From: Colwellia sp.
GTDB taxonomy: Bacteria; Pseudomonadota; Gammaproteobacteria; Enterobacterales; Alteromonadaceae
Length of the DNA stretch: 64,000 nucleotides
Assembly: GCA_013215385.1 (NCBI GenBank)
Contig: JABSOY010000009.1
Location: 186,001 to 250,000, forward strand
Direction of reading: 5' to 3'
Positions within the stretch are counted from its first letter, which is position 1; every line of letters starts with the position of its first letter. Below the pieces are notes generated by a model that was not told the DNA's origin, ran no database searches, and saw only the letters and a list, made by a program, of their open reading frames with translations. The translations under genes and the position numbers were made by a program. Below are positions 1 through 8,253 of the stretch, one piece after another.

Positions 1-791
1 AGTACGACTATGCACTGAGACATTAGTATTACTTTCTGGATATTTTGCTGTTAATTCTTTTGAGTAGGTCATTAATTCTTGTTGAGCGGCTGGTAGTGAA
101 ATATTAGGTTTTAACTGCGCAACTATAGAAACCTGCCAACCCCCTTGCCCTGCCTTTTGATTGGCCGCTACTTTTATTGGCACCCAGACAGATTGATTCC
201 GTGGGTAGGCAAAACCTTCATTCATTACGCCGATAACGGTATGTACCTTGCCGTTGACTTGCACGGTTTTACCAATAACATCTTTGTTTTTATTATAATA
301 GTCTTGCCATACTTGATAACTGATAATCACGACATCAGAGTGATCTGGATTTCTTTCTGTATCAATGAATGCTTTTTTCACATCACTATCAATAAATGTC
401 CGCCCTAAATGGGCGTGCCCGCCAAATAACGAAAAGGCCTTAGGTTCAATAAATGCACCTTCATAGCGTTGCGCTTCTTTACCATTTGATAAACTCAAAC
501 TAATAGATATGTATGCACTGAACTCGGCAAAACTTTGCTGGCGCTGTTTCATATAATCATAATCGTGGGCATAAACATTGCCCTGATTCTCCATACCATC
601 AACAACAGCATCAACCATGACTAAACGTTCATAGTGAGGAATATCTAATTGCTTATAAGCCAGCATATTTATAATGGAAAACATATAAATAGATAAGCCT
701 AAGCCTATTGCCAATACGACCACGGTAATACCGGTAAAACTTGGCGTTTTTAATAATAAGCGCCATGCATATTTAATATCTCTAAACATAA
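1..791 (-). CDS. ABC transporter permease, MacB/FtsX type (partial, C-terminus off the window)
   Basis: Reading the minus strand from the ATG at 791 gives an open frame that runs off the window start. The protein begins MFRDIKYAWRLLLKTPSF, the usual opening of MacB/FtsX-like permeases, followed by one membrane helix (about residues 18-40) and a long periplasmic MacB_PCD-like domain with the typical ending of a 'GKTVQVNG...VIGVM' segment. About 263 residues are visible; the family normally has 400 or 800 residues with three more C-terminal helices, so this is truncated by the window, not by mutation. It lies 35 bp after the ATPase gene and belongs to the same operon. The role, known for the family, is transmitting ATP-driven movement to periplasmic substrates or lipids; the substrate cannot be told. 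Confidence 0.85.
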
Positions 792-826
792 TAAAAATCT
801 CTCCGTTAAATGCTTACGTTAAATAA

Positions 827-1531
827 TTAAGCAGCTTGATTCGATAGATTGGTGTCTTCAACAACTCGGCCATCAAACAGGCTGATGCGTCTTGACGCCG
901 AATCAGCACAATGTTGGTCATGCGTTACCATACAAATTGTTGCGCCTTCTTTATGTAATGCATGCAGTAAATCCATCACCATTTGGGCATTTTTAGAATC
1001 TAAATTTCCGGTCGGTTCATCGGCAAGTAAAATGGAAGGTGAGCCTGCCAATGCTCTAGCAATGGCTACACGTTGTTGCTGACCGCCAGATAATTGTGAA
1101 GGAAAGTGTTTGTTTCTATGTCCCATATCGACTTTAGCTAAGGCATCATTAACCCGTGTTTTTATTTCGGCTTCGGATAAGTCTTTGCGATAAGTCAGTG
1201 GTAATTCAACATTTTCATAGACATCAAGATCGGATATCAAATTGAACGATTGAAAAATAAAGCCTATTTCTTTGTTTCGTATTTTTGCTCGCTCATTTTT
1301 TGATAGCTCACTAGTATCCTGACCATTCAAAACAAACTGCCCTTGTGAAGCTGTATCTAATAACCCTAACAAAGAAAGCAATGTTGATTTTCCACAGCCT
1401 GAAGGGCCGGTAATAGAAACAAACTCGCCCTTGTTAATGGTTAGAACAATACTAGACAATGCCAATGTTTCTACTTCGTCGGTTAAAAATGATTTGTCGA
1501 TACTGTTTAATTCAATAATGCTGTTCATCAC
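827..1531 (-). CDS. ABC transporter ATP-binding protein (LolD/MacB family)
   Basis: This 234-residue protein is a complete ABC ATPase of the MacB/LolD class. Visible motifs are Walker A GPSGCGKST (residues 42-50), Q-loop Q94, signature LSGGQ (147-151), Walker B ILLADEP (167-173) and the H-loop histidine at about 204. The length matches the family. It sits between the membrane-fusion adaptor (57 bp upstream) and the permease (35 bp downstream) on the same strand, forming a tripartite exporter operon in the order adaptor, ATPase, permease. It hydrolyses ATP at the cytoplasmic face to drive the permease. The start could be either of the two leading methionines. Substrate unknown. Confidence 0.93.
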   Translation of the reverse strand: MMNSIIELNSIDKSFLTDEVETLALSSIVLTINKGEFVSITGPSGCGKSTLLSLLGLLDTASQGQFVLNGQDTSELSKNERAKIRNKEIGFIFQSFNLISDLDVYENVELPLTYRKDLSEAEIKTRVNDALAKVDMGHRNKHFPSQLSGGQQQRVAIARALAGSPSILLADEPTGNLDSKNAQMVMDLLHALHKEGATICMVTHDQHCADSASRRISLFDGRVVEDTNLSNQAA

Positions 1532-1588
1532 AATTCCTTTATTTAAAATTGATTGTTCTTGAGTAAATTTTTAATGGATGTTTATAAA

Positions 1589-2854
1589 CTAATTAAGCAA
1601 AACCGTATGATGGCTTTGCCAATTGGTAGTGTCTGACAAGACGATTTCGTCGCCAACCTGTAAGCCCGAAAGTATTTGTATTTGACTGACAGAGCCTTGA
1701 CCTAACTTCACTGAAATTTTTCGTGCATAACCTTCGTCATCCAAGCGATATAAATTGCTACTAACATTGGCTCGCACAAAGGCAGGGCGTTGCACATACA
1801 AAGTATTTTCGAGTTCAGTAACGTTTATTTTTCCGGTAATACTTAAATCTGGACGAGCACTTTTAGGTAAGGTGTCTAGTATTCTTATATCGACTTGCAC
1901 ATTGCCATTATTCACATTCGGGTCAATGCGAATAACTTCGCCAGAAACCAAGCCGTTTCTGGTATCTATGACCGCCGTTTGCCCTAAAACAACCTCACCA
2001 ATGTTTAGTTCAGAAAGTTGCAGTTCGGCAAATAAACTTTTAGGGTCGGCTATTTTTGCCACTAAACCACCAATAGCAATTCGTTGCCCGGGTTTAAGAT
2101 CAGACTCTTGCACAATGCCATTCATCGGAGCGATAATGTTTAACGCGGCAACTCGTTCTTCTGCTCGTTGTAATACTTTAGATAACTTATTTAACTCAGC
2201 ATTTTTAGCTTTAACTTTAGCTTTCATGGTTAATGAAAATTTCTCAGCGAGTTGTTGCTGTATTTCCCAAGTACGCTTTAGTTGCGACACATTCATTTGT
2301 GTTTTCTTGAAGTTTATTTCTGAAACAACACCGGTATTATTTTCAATTAACTGAGTTTCTGCGGTTAATTGTAAATTGGCTGATTGGTAAGAAAATTGGG
2401 CGTGCAGCACTTGTGCTTTTTGTTGTAATAAACTCGATTCCAATTCAGCATTTAACGCTTCAAATTGAGCGAGAAAAGCTTCATAGTCCCATCGGGTTTC
2501 TTCTGCTTTCTGCTCTAATTCAGGGTTTGATAACAACGCGATAACATCGCCCTTAGACACTCGCGTTCCCGCTTTTATCACCACTTGTTCTACACGCCCT
2601 GAAACTCTAGCCGCCAGCCATTGAATATTCTCAGGCACTAAAATGCCATTACCACTGACACTAATAGTTAAAGACCCCTGTAGTACTTTTGAATATATCA
2701 AGTGGTCGGCATTTACTTGCATGCCTGCTGAGGTGAATTTATTGCTTATCGTATAAAAGGTAAAAGCTAAAGCGATTAATACTACTGTCGCTATTAGCTT
2801 AGTATTTCGCCACCAGGCAGGTTTATTGATTTGTCGTTTTATATCCATGGTCAC
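1589..2854 (-). CDS. Periplasmic adaptor (HlyD/MacA-type membrane fusion protein) of ABC exporter
   Basis: This 421-residue protein has one N-terminal membrane anchor (about 19-38), a split biotinyl-lipoyl-like hairpin domain (around 75-112, with SGRVEQVVIKAGTRVSKGD), a long alpha-helical coiled-coil hairpin (about 113-240, rich in Gln, Glu and Ala), the returning lipoyl half (around 240-275 with IIAPMNGIVQESDLKPGQ) and beta-barrel and membrane-proximal domains to the end. This order is the hallmark of RND/ABC adaptor proteins. It is the first gene of the exporter operon. In the family it links the inner-membrane transporter to an outer-membrane channel; no TolC homologue is in the window. 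Confidence 0.9.
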   Translation of the reverse strand: MTMDIKRQINKPAWWRNTKLIATVVLIALAFTFYTISNKFTSAGMQVNADHLIYSKVLQGSLTISVSGNGILVPENIQWLAARVSGRVEQVVIKAGTRVSKGDVIALLSNPELEQKAEETRWDYEAFLAQFEALNAELESSLLQQKAQVLHAQFSYQSANLQLTAETQLIENNTGVVSEINFKKTQMNVSQLKRTWEIQQQLAEKFSLTMKAKVKAKNAELNKLSKVLQRAEERVAALNIIAPMNGIVQESDLKPGQRIAIGGLVAKIADPKSLFAELQLSELNIGEVVLGQTAVIDTRNGLVSGEVIRIDPNVNNGNVQVDIRILDTLPKSARPDLSITGKINVTELENTLYVQRPAFVRANVSSNLYRLDDEGYARKISVKLGQGSVSQIQILSGLQVGDEIVLSDTTNWQSHHTVLLN

Positions 2855-2950
2855 TTTCTTAAAGCAGAATTTAATAGTTTTATAGCGAGTATCGTGCCAA
2901 AAAGATAAGTAACTGATTTTAAATGAATTTTATTGAGTTGACGAAAATGG

Positions 2951-3083
2951 TTCCCATTAGTGGGAGAATACACTTCCCTTGAGTGGGAAAATAGAATACT
3001 GACAGTGAAATGCATTTATCATTAACTTCAGATAAAGTTTCATTAAATTATATATTTCACTTGAATAATGACAGTGAAATGCA
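2951..3083. repeat. Two pairs of short direct repeats in the gap upstream of tRNA-His
   Basis: The 303-bp gap between the exporter operon and tRNA-His holds no convincing gene. It holds two repeat pairs. TTCCCATTAGTGGGAG (2951-2966) and TTCCCTTGAGTGGGAA (2974-2989) are 23 bp apart and each is a TTCCC/GGGAA-like inverted repeat. A 21-bp unit containing GACAGTGAAATGCA occurs at 2994-3014 and 3063-3083 with one mismatch, and the second copy pairs with an upstream ATTTCAC to form an inverted repeat. They could be operator sites for the divergent exporter operon or tRNA promoter region; that is inference only. Confidence 0.5.
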
Positions 3084-3157
3084 ATACAATCCACGCCGTT
3101 ATTAAGGCAGTGCGATTTATACCTTAATACATCAATAAAATTTAGTAACACCTCAGT

Positions 3158-3234
3158 GGTGGCTATAGCTCAGTTGGTAGAGCCCCGGATTGTGATTCCG
3201 GTTGTCGAGGGTTCAAGTCCCTTTAGCCACCCCA
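3158..3234 (+). tRNA. tRNA-His (GTG anticodon)
   Basis: The 77-nt gene folds as a standard cloverleaf. The acceptor stem GTGGCTA pairs with TAGCCAC, and the extra 5' G at 3158 (the G-1 specific to histidine tRNA) faces the discriminator C. The anticodon stem CCGGA/TCCGG encloses the loop TTGTGAT with anticodon GTG. The T arm contains GGTTCAAGTCC and the CCA end is encoded. It is nearly identical to the E. coli tRNA-His as I remember it. The 3' half (3187-3234) is repeated twice downstream, so this gene appears to be an integration site. Confidence 0.97.
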
Positions 3235-3425
3235 TTTCTCCCTATTTTTTCTATCTACCCCCTTAAATTTTTAATACCAAATTTATTATTTTCGCTCCTG
3301 TGCAAAGCCAATTAATATAAAACTTTTTTTCTAAAGTTAGTATTTATCGAAAAAATTCGCGCTATCCTTTTAACTGTTTTTATTGTTATAAATACAGCCA
3401 TCTCATTTTTTCATAGCAACAGTGC

Positions 3426-4286
3426 TTATTTTGATGACATCACCATGGGGTAAATTTCAACGTTTAATGTATCGAAATAGTTAATTCTATGCGCAATAGT
3501 TTCGCTAATAATTTGGTGTAATTCTTCACTGATCCGGTCAGGTTTATAACGTACAGCCAAGTAAGTTACAAAGCTCTCAGCTAAGTCTTCTCGGGTATGA
3601 TGCTGTTGTGCATAAGTTGATATAAAGCCAATGTCTTGTTGTTGTGCAAGTTTCCATTGAACATTTTCAGCGTGAAATTTTTCAAAAACGGCGTGCACGG
3701 CTTCATGGATAAGTGTCTCGGCCAAAATACCCTCAGCAATATACTCCTCCCCTCGCTGAGTGTGAATGAGTAACCAGCCATCTGAAAAGTTAGCGTCTCC
3801 GCTAGAGTCGTATACACCTTCGGAACCGATACGATCACCACTCCAATCGTAATTTCCATCATGCATAAAAACAAACTTAATATGTTTACGTAGGGTAAAA
3901 GGCAACTGACCAATTACACGAGAATATTTTTCTGCTTGATTCATCGCTGAAGTCTGTTCAAATTCGGGGTTTACTTGAATTTCCATCTTGATACCATCAT
4001 CAAATGTAGCAACAAATAAATGAGCATTGTACTCTTTAGTTGTGTCTCCACGCCTATCATACATAGAACGAACGTCTTGACCTGTATAGGTAAGGCCAGC
4101 ATAGGAGGTAGGGTCTGAATCTTTAATCAAATCAGGGGCAATAAAAATAGTACCGTAAAAGGGGGGGGTCTGACCACCCCCGATATCTTTACCGCTTATA
4201 CTGTCACTATCGCCTCCGCAGGCACTTAATAAGTACATCAATACTAAAGGCATAATTCTTGTTTTCAATGAAATAATTTTTCTCAA
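3426..4286 (-). CDS. Putative zinc metallopeptidase lipoprotein (HExxH, gluzincin-like)
   Basis: The 286-residue product has a lipoprotein signal ending LLSAC (lipidated Cys at residue 23) followed by GGDSD, so it is predicted to be anchored in the outer or inner membrane facing the periplasm or outside. Residues 194-198 read HEAVH, a zinc-binding HExxH motif in the helix ETLIHEAVHAVFE, and E237 in EDLAESF fits as the third zinc ligand of a gluzincin; this pattern resembles lethal-factor-like peptidase domains. I do not recognise a specific family. It follows the serine-hydrolase gene by 119 bp and is the last gene before the tRNA. The substrate is unknown; peptidase activity is inferred from the motif only. 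Confidence 0.65.
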   Translation of the reverse strand: MRKIISLKTRIMPLVLMYLLSACGGDSDSISGKDIGGGQTPPFYGTIFIAPDLIKDSDPTSYAGLTYTGQDVRSMYDRRGDTTKEYNAHLFVATFDDGIKMEIQVNPEFEQTSAMNQAEKYSRVIGQLPFTLRKHIKFVFMHDGNYDWSGDRIGSEGVYDSSGDANFSDGWLLIHTQRGEEYIAEGILAETLIHEAVHAVFEKFHAENVQWKLAQQQDIGFISTYAQQHHTREDLAESFVTYLAVRYKPDRISEELHQIISETIAHRINYFDTLNVEIYPMVMSSK

Positions 4287-4405
4287 AAGGGGATTCTCCG
4301 CAATTTTCTACTTAAAGACAGAATGGTCGTATGTGACTCAAGGAAGCGCCTTTATCATGCAAGTATTTAACATTGTATAATAAAAGGCGTTTACTATTTA
4401 ACTGC

Positions 4406-6046
4406 TTAGAAAGAGGTATATTTAAATCCAATTTCATCTAACATACTTAGTACTTCTAAGTTTAAGTCTGCTTCAGTATTTGCTTGGTTAATCCAGGCAA
4501 TAATACGAACATCAATTGGCTGATAATCGAAGGCTTCCACTCCCCAGATACCACTGTGACCTCTATAGGTATAATTGTGGTTTGAATTACCCACAGTATA
4601 GCTTCTTATGTCCATGCCTAATCCATAACCACCACCGTCACCTTCTCCTTCTCCTTCTCCTTCTCCTTCTCCTTCATCATCACCTTCATCAATCTCCCAG
4701 TTATGCAACTCTTGTTGCAGAGCTTCATCAACAATCAAGGTATTATGCTTTAGCGCGGCATAAAAACGGTCCAGATCGGCTAAGGTCGATACTATGCCTG
4801 AGCCAGCCGGGTTATATGAGGTATTAATTCCCAGCTCTATTATGTTTTGGTTACCATACATATATGCTGGCAAACTATCACCATAGTCTGATTCGTTAAC
4901 GTCATAATAATGATCAACTGGAATTGCTAAACTTTGCTGATGCATGTCCATGTAAGTGCTATCCATATTCAGTGGCATGAACACCAAATCTTTCATCGCA
5001 TCATGTAACGGGGTATTCGTCACTTTTTCAATCACAACACCTAAAAGGTGAGTACCACTATTACTATAAAGAAACGCTTCTCCTGACAGCGTATCAAGAT
5101 TTTTTGTTAAACCTCTATCGAGCATATTCGATAGAATGAGTTGCGATGTCCACAGTGCAGGCAACGTTCTTGGCTCATTAGAAAATACCGATTCAAACTC
5201 TAGGTAGTCGGGGGACTCAGGATCACCTAGATAAGAAATGAAATTACGTATACCTGAGCTGTGATCCATCAGCTGGCGTATGGTAATAGTTTTACCTCGT
5301 TTGATACCATCCTTTACATGAAGATCATCTACGCTATAACCTTCGGGGAGATCAGTATCAACCAAAATGTCACCAATAGGAGTATCTAGAGTAAAGTGTC
5401 CTAAATCAATCAATTTTAACGCCGTTGCTGCAGTCATATTTTTACTGACACTGGCTATTCTAAATGAGTCGTTTTCCGTCATCTCAATTTTTTCAGACAC
5501 ATCAGCCAAACCAACGGCCGACTGCCAAACAAAACCAAACTCTTCAAAATTTACCCTTAACGCCATATTCGACACTAATGCCTTATGTTCTTGGAAATGA
5601 TTATTAATCAGCTCCTCTAACCTTGGCACCAAATATTCTTCTATGCTAACAATATTAATCAACATTTCTTTACTACTCTCTAATCCATCAGTGTCGGTTG
5701 CCGTAAGATTAAATTTGTATTCACCCAGCACATTAGGGGCAAGAAACTGAGTGTTTTGTTTCGTACTGTCTTCAATAGTTACCTCTGCTCCTTCGGGGCT
5801 ACTGAGCAAGGTCCATTTTATCGCATCAATATTATTCTCTTGATCACTGATACTCGCAGCTAATGTCACTCTTGCACTTTGCATATATTCTATATTGTCA
5901 GTGGCTAGTATTATAACAGGTGCAGTCTGAGTAGTAGGCATTTTAGCTTTTGGATCAGATGAGCCACCACAGGCAGCTAAACTCAAAGTAAAACCTAATA
6001 CAAATAGATATTTCATTACGATTTTTTTATTATTTTTAAATTTCAT
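4406..6046 (-). CDS. Beta-lactamase-fold serine hydrolase lipoprotein (class C / D-Ala-D-Ala carboxypeptidase type)
   Basis: The 546-residue protein has a lipobox SLAAC (Cys26), an Ig/cadherin-like domain (about 40-135, ending in LTATDTDGLESSK) and a serine beta-lactamase domain. The three active-site elements are visible: SVSK (199-202), YSN (327-329) and HSG (497-499), all as expected for class C-type peptidases and esterases. An acidic GEGEGE low-complexity loop (about 456-470) is inserted before the HSG strand and is encoded by a tandem hexamer. It is an envelope hydrolase whose substrate may be a peptide, ester or muropeptide. It is downstream of the AraC-type regulator and is probably controlled by it. 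M11 is an alternative start that still leaves a lipoprotein signal. Confidence 0.85.
   Translation of the reverse strand: MKFKNNKKIVMKYLFVLGFTLSLAACGGSSDPKAKMPTTQTAPVIILATDNIEYMQSARVTLAASISDQENNIDAIKWTLLSSPEGAEVTIEDSTKQNTQFLAPNVLGEYKFNLTATDTDGLESSKEMLINIVSIEEYLVPRLEELINNHFQEHKALVSNMALRVNFEEFGFVWQSAVGLADVSEKIEMTENDSFRIASVSKNMTAATALKLIDLGHFTLDTPIGDILVDTDLPEGYSVDDLHVKDGIKRGKTITIRQLMDHSSGIRNFISYLGDPESPDYLEFESVFSNEPRTLPALWTSQLILSNMLDRGLTKNLDTLSGEAFLYSNSGTHLLGVVIEKVTNTPLHDAMKDLVFMPLNMDSTYMDMHQQSLAIPVDHYYDVNESDYGDSLPAYMYGNQNIIELGINTSYNPAGSGIVSTLADLDRFYAALKHNTLIVDEALQQELHNWEIDEGDDEGEGEGEGEGEGDGGGYGLGMDIRSYTVGNSNHNYTYRGHSGIWGVEAFDYQPIDVRIIAWINQANTEADLNLEVLSMLDEIGFKYTSF
4641..4676. repeat. CCTTCT hexamer tandem repeat inside the serine hydrolase gene
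   Basis: Five perfect CCTTCT units and one CCTTCA unit lie in tandem within the hydrolase coding region, encoding alternating Glu-Gly. Because the unit is six bases, copy-number change would alter the length of an acidic surface loop without breaking the frame. Confidence 0.85.
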
Positions 6047-6428
6047 TTCAATACCTTAAGTTAATTTAATAGGTGTTACATCTTTGAAAGTGATAATCGA
6101 AATTTTCTTCTTATTGTTTGTCTCAACTTTATCATTCAGAGTACACCTGCCTAATAAAATTTCATGGGTCTTAGAGAGGAATTGAAGCAATAATAATTGT
6201 TGAAAACAAACTTTAAGAAAGTGATTTTTAGTTAACCAATTGCCGATTAACGGGCCGAGTATAACCAGTGATAATATTGATTTTTTAAGACACACAGCGT
6301 GACTACCTTTGAACGTTGTAAGTAGCCACTACCCTGCCATAGTTGTTTGAATGTTATCTCCTTCCCGATAACAAAGGACAGATTATTTCTGTATTTTATC
6401 TAAAAAGTTCCAAATAAAACTAGGCAAG
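6047..6428. other. Intergenic 382 bp between islet 1 regulator and cargo
   Basis: No supportable gene is seen. A 79-codon minus-strand frame at 6056-6295 starts with GTG, lacks a clear ribosome binding site and resembles nothing I know. The segment presumably holds the promoter of the serine-hydrolase/metallopeptidase pair. A short stretch at 6362-6390 (CCCGATAACAAAGGACAG) weakly resembles 11605-11630 in the matching position of islet 2. Confidence 0.4.
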
Positions 6429-7679
6429 TCATGCTTTTGGTATTCCCTGTTTTTTAAACTGGCTAGGGGTTAATTGTGTATGTTTTTTGAAGGCATTATA
6501 AAAAGATGAACTGGAATTAAAGCCTGCTTCAATCGAAACCTCTAAAACATTCATTTTATTTTCGCCATGCAATAAAAATTTCGCATGATCTACACGCAGA
6601 CAATTAATGAAATCAAAAAACGTTTTATTCGCACATTGATTAATAGCTTGTGACAAATGATGTTTGGAGAAACCACTTTTTCGTGCAAGTCGTAAGAGTG
6701 ATAATTCCGGTTCTAAATATAAATTTTGTTGATGAATCAGCTGACTTACTTCTTGAAATACTTTTATTGATAATTCTACTGTTAGAGAAGATTTTTGATA
6801 TTTTTCATCTTTTATAACTTGCTGTTCTTTTGTATTAGTAATGTCGTCTACTTTTTGAGAATCAATCAGTTCTAGACTATCTTTAATACTCTTGGCACGA
6901 GTATTAACGGTAAATATTGCCGGCTGTTTTAAGCCGTATATACTGATCAAGTAAAAGCAAACAACTAGAGCATATTCAGTTAAACTCTTTAAGCTGTTTG
7001 CTATCGACTCGAGTGTCTGACAAGAAACCCCTAATACACTTCCTGAACAAAAATCTACATAAAACGCAATAACTTCGTTAAAAACCCAACATAAAAATAA
7101 CAAACTCATAGTACGGAATAGTCTTATCAGCCAGGTTAAACTTAATTTTTCAACATTAGAAAAATTATCGGCAATATTTGCTTGGTGTTGAATCAATCGT
7201 TGATAAATACTGACCATATATAAAGCTAACAACACTAATTTTATCGGAATAAAAATCATCTCAAAAAGGGTTAAATACCAGAGACCAAGTTGAGTGGTAG
7301 GTATATCAAGAAGCCAAGTAAGTTTGAATTCCGCACTTTGCCAATAAAACGGCAGGGATATTACTATGGCTAATATAAAAGGTAAAAAGTGTAAAAGGTG
7401 TACTCTATAAAATGATGGCGAGGTCAATTTTTGCACGTACAGAAAAAGTAATGGACCAAATAAAAAGGCAATGGACGCATCTAGTTCTATCAAATGAGGT
7501 GTAATAGCAATGAAGCCAGCAACATCTAAAAATATAAAAAAAATTCTTAAAGTAAAACTAAAAACGAGTAAGGCTAGCAATAAATTAGCGTTATTTTCTG
7601 TGTTGTTTTTAATTAGTAATGCAAAAGACAAATAAAACCCATGAGCACTACCTAACAGCAGTACAATAAATTCAATCAT
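6429..7679 (-). CDS. AraC-family regulator with N-terminal multi-pass membrane domain (7TM-AraC), islet 1
   Basis: The 416-residue protein starts with about seven hydrophobic segments (residues 1-245; e.g. MIEFIVLLLGSAHGFYLSFA) and ends with an AraC-type double helix-turn-helix domain (about 310-410, with LSLLRLARKSGFSKHHLSQAIN and VLEVSIEAGFNSSSSFYNAF, the second matching the family signature). It is a membrane-embedded transcription factor, presumably sensing an envelope or external signal and controlling the neighbouring cargo genes. It is a clear paralogue of the protein at 12031-13290; length, domain order and most residues agree. The gene begins 205 bp from the tRNA-His remnant at 7885, the same spacing as in islet 2. 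Confidence 0.9.
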   Translation of the reverse strand: MIEFIVLLLGSAHGFYLSFALLIKNNTENNANLLLALLVFSFTLRIFFIFLDVAGFIAITPHLIELDASIAFLFGPLLFLYVQKLTSPSFYRVHLLHFLPFILAIVISLPFYWQSAEFKLTWLLDIPTTQLGLWYLTLFEMIFIPIKLVLLALYMVSIYQRLIQHQANIADNFSNVEKLSLTWLIRLFRTMSLLFLCWVFNEVIAFYVDFCSGSVLGVSCQTLESIANSLKSLTEYALVVCFYLISIYGLKQPAIFTVNTRAKSIKDSLELIDSQKVDDITNTKEQQVIKDEKYQKSSLTVELSIKVFQEVSQLIHQQNLYLEPELSLLRLARKSGFSKHHLSQAINQCANKTFFDFINCLRVDHAKFLLHGENKMNVLEVSIEAGFNSSSSFYNAFKKHTQLTPSQFKKQGIPKA

Positions 7680-7932
7680 AAAAAGTCAGATAATGTATAC
7701 AAGATGTTGCATGATAGGAATAAAATGATTTATATGCAACTAGCGCAGCGCTATCTTACAATGATACTATTCTGTGAGTTTGCAAAGCTAATAAATTACG
7801 TATGAATCTAATTTATAACATAAACAACCTTTGAAATATCTAGCTTGATATACGTTAATCTAAGCCAATATTTTACAGACAACAGGATTGTGATTCCGGT
7901 TGTCGAGGGTTCAAGTCCCTTTAGCCACCCCA
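7680..7932. repeat. Conserved islet end 1: 205-bp noncoding segment plus 48-bp tRNA-His 3' copy
   Basis: Positions 7885-7932 repeat tRNA-His 3187-3234 with 48 of 48 identical bases (plus three following T). The 5' half of a tRNA is absent, so this is not a functional tRNA. The adjoining noncoding segment 7680-7884 is closely matched by 13291-13496, including shared blocks such as GTATACAAGATGTTGCAT, GAGTTTGCAAAGCTAATAA and ATCTAATTTATAACATAAAC. The segment must contain the AraC promoter and may carry recombinase arm sites. Confidence 0.85.
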
Positions 7933-8220
7933 TTTTTTCTTTTTGTATAAATTGTTTTTCAAACACTTCATTAAAAAATTCCAAAACTCGTACTTTTTCA
8001 TTTTTACATTGAAATGTGAATCCGTGACCAGTCTCAGGCATAAGTTCGACGCGTAAGGTGTCAGGCTCATTAATCGAAGCAATAGCTGCTGAACCGAAAT
8101 CCCCCTGATAAATAACCTGGTCATCTTTAACCACTGTGATTGCGGTACCAGATGGCAGCTTTGACCGGGCTTTCGGTTCGTTGATTATTTTCGCTATTTG
8201 ACTAAAGCGGATTATCTTAT
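7933..8220 (-). pseudogene. Chimeric hydrolase remnant at the islet junction
   Basis: An open minus-strand frame without a credible start reads two unrelated gene pieces in one frame. The N-terminal piece (SKLPSGTAITVVKDDQVIYQ, then GDFGSA) looks like the first strand of a beta-lactamase-fold serine hydrolase. The next piece (LRVELMPETGHGF ... EFFNEVFEKQF) looks like the C-terminus of an alpha/beta hydrolase or prolyl-oligopeptidase-type protein with its catalytic His. The frame then runs into the tRNA-His copy, giving the false peptide KGLEPSTTGITI. It is best read as the fused leftovers of two cargo genes after deletion between them. Confidence 0.6.
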
Positions 8221-8253
8221 TTTAAAATTTTTCAATAGGCAGTTTATGCTTAA

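Larger units (their letters stand above)
3235..7932. mobile_element. Islet 1: tRNA-His-proximal integrated islet, 4.7 kb, no integrase
   Basis: This segment lies between the 3' end of the intact tRNA-His and a perfect 48-bp copy of its 3' half at 7885-7932, the arrangement produced by site-specific integration at a tRNA 3' end. All cargo is on the minus strand reading toward the tRNA: an AraC-type regulator, a beta-lactamase-fold lipoprotein and an HExxH lipoprotein. No recombinase, replication or transfer gene is present, so if it moved it must have used an enzyme supplied in trans or has lost its own. Its identical repeat suggests it is younger than islet 2. Confidence 0.65.

Noticed and set aside
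2957-3151. 64-codon minus-strand frame upstream of tRNA-His
   Set aside because: It has no good ribosome binding site or recognisable domain and runs through the repeat cluster; it is most likely chance.
4516-4827. 103-codon plus-strand frame rich in Leu and His
   Set aside because: It is the antisense shadow of the hexamer repeat and the serine hydrolase gene.
6056-6295. 79-codon minus-strand frame
   Set aside because: GTG start without a ribosome binding site and no similarity known to me.
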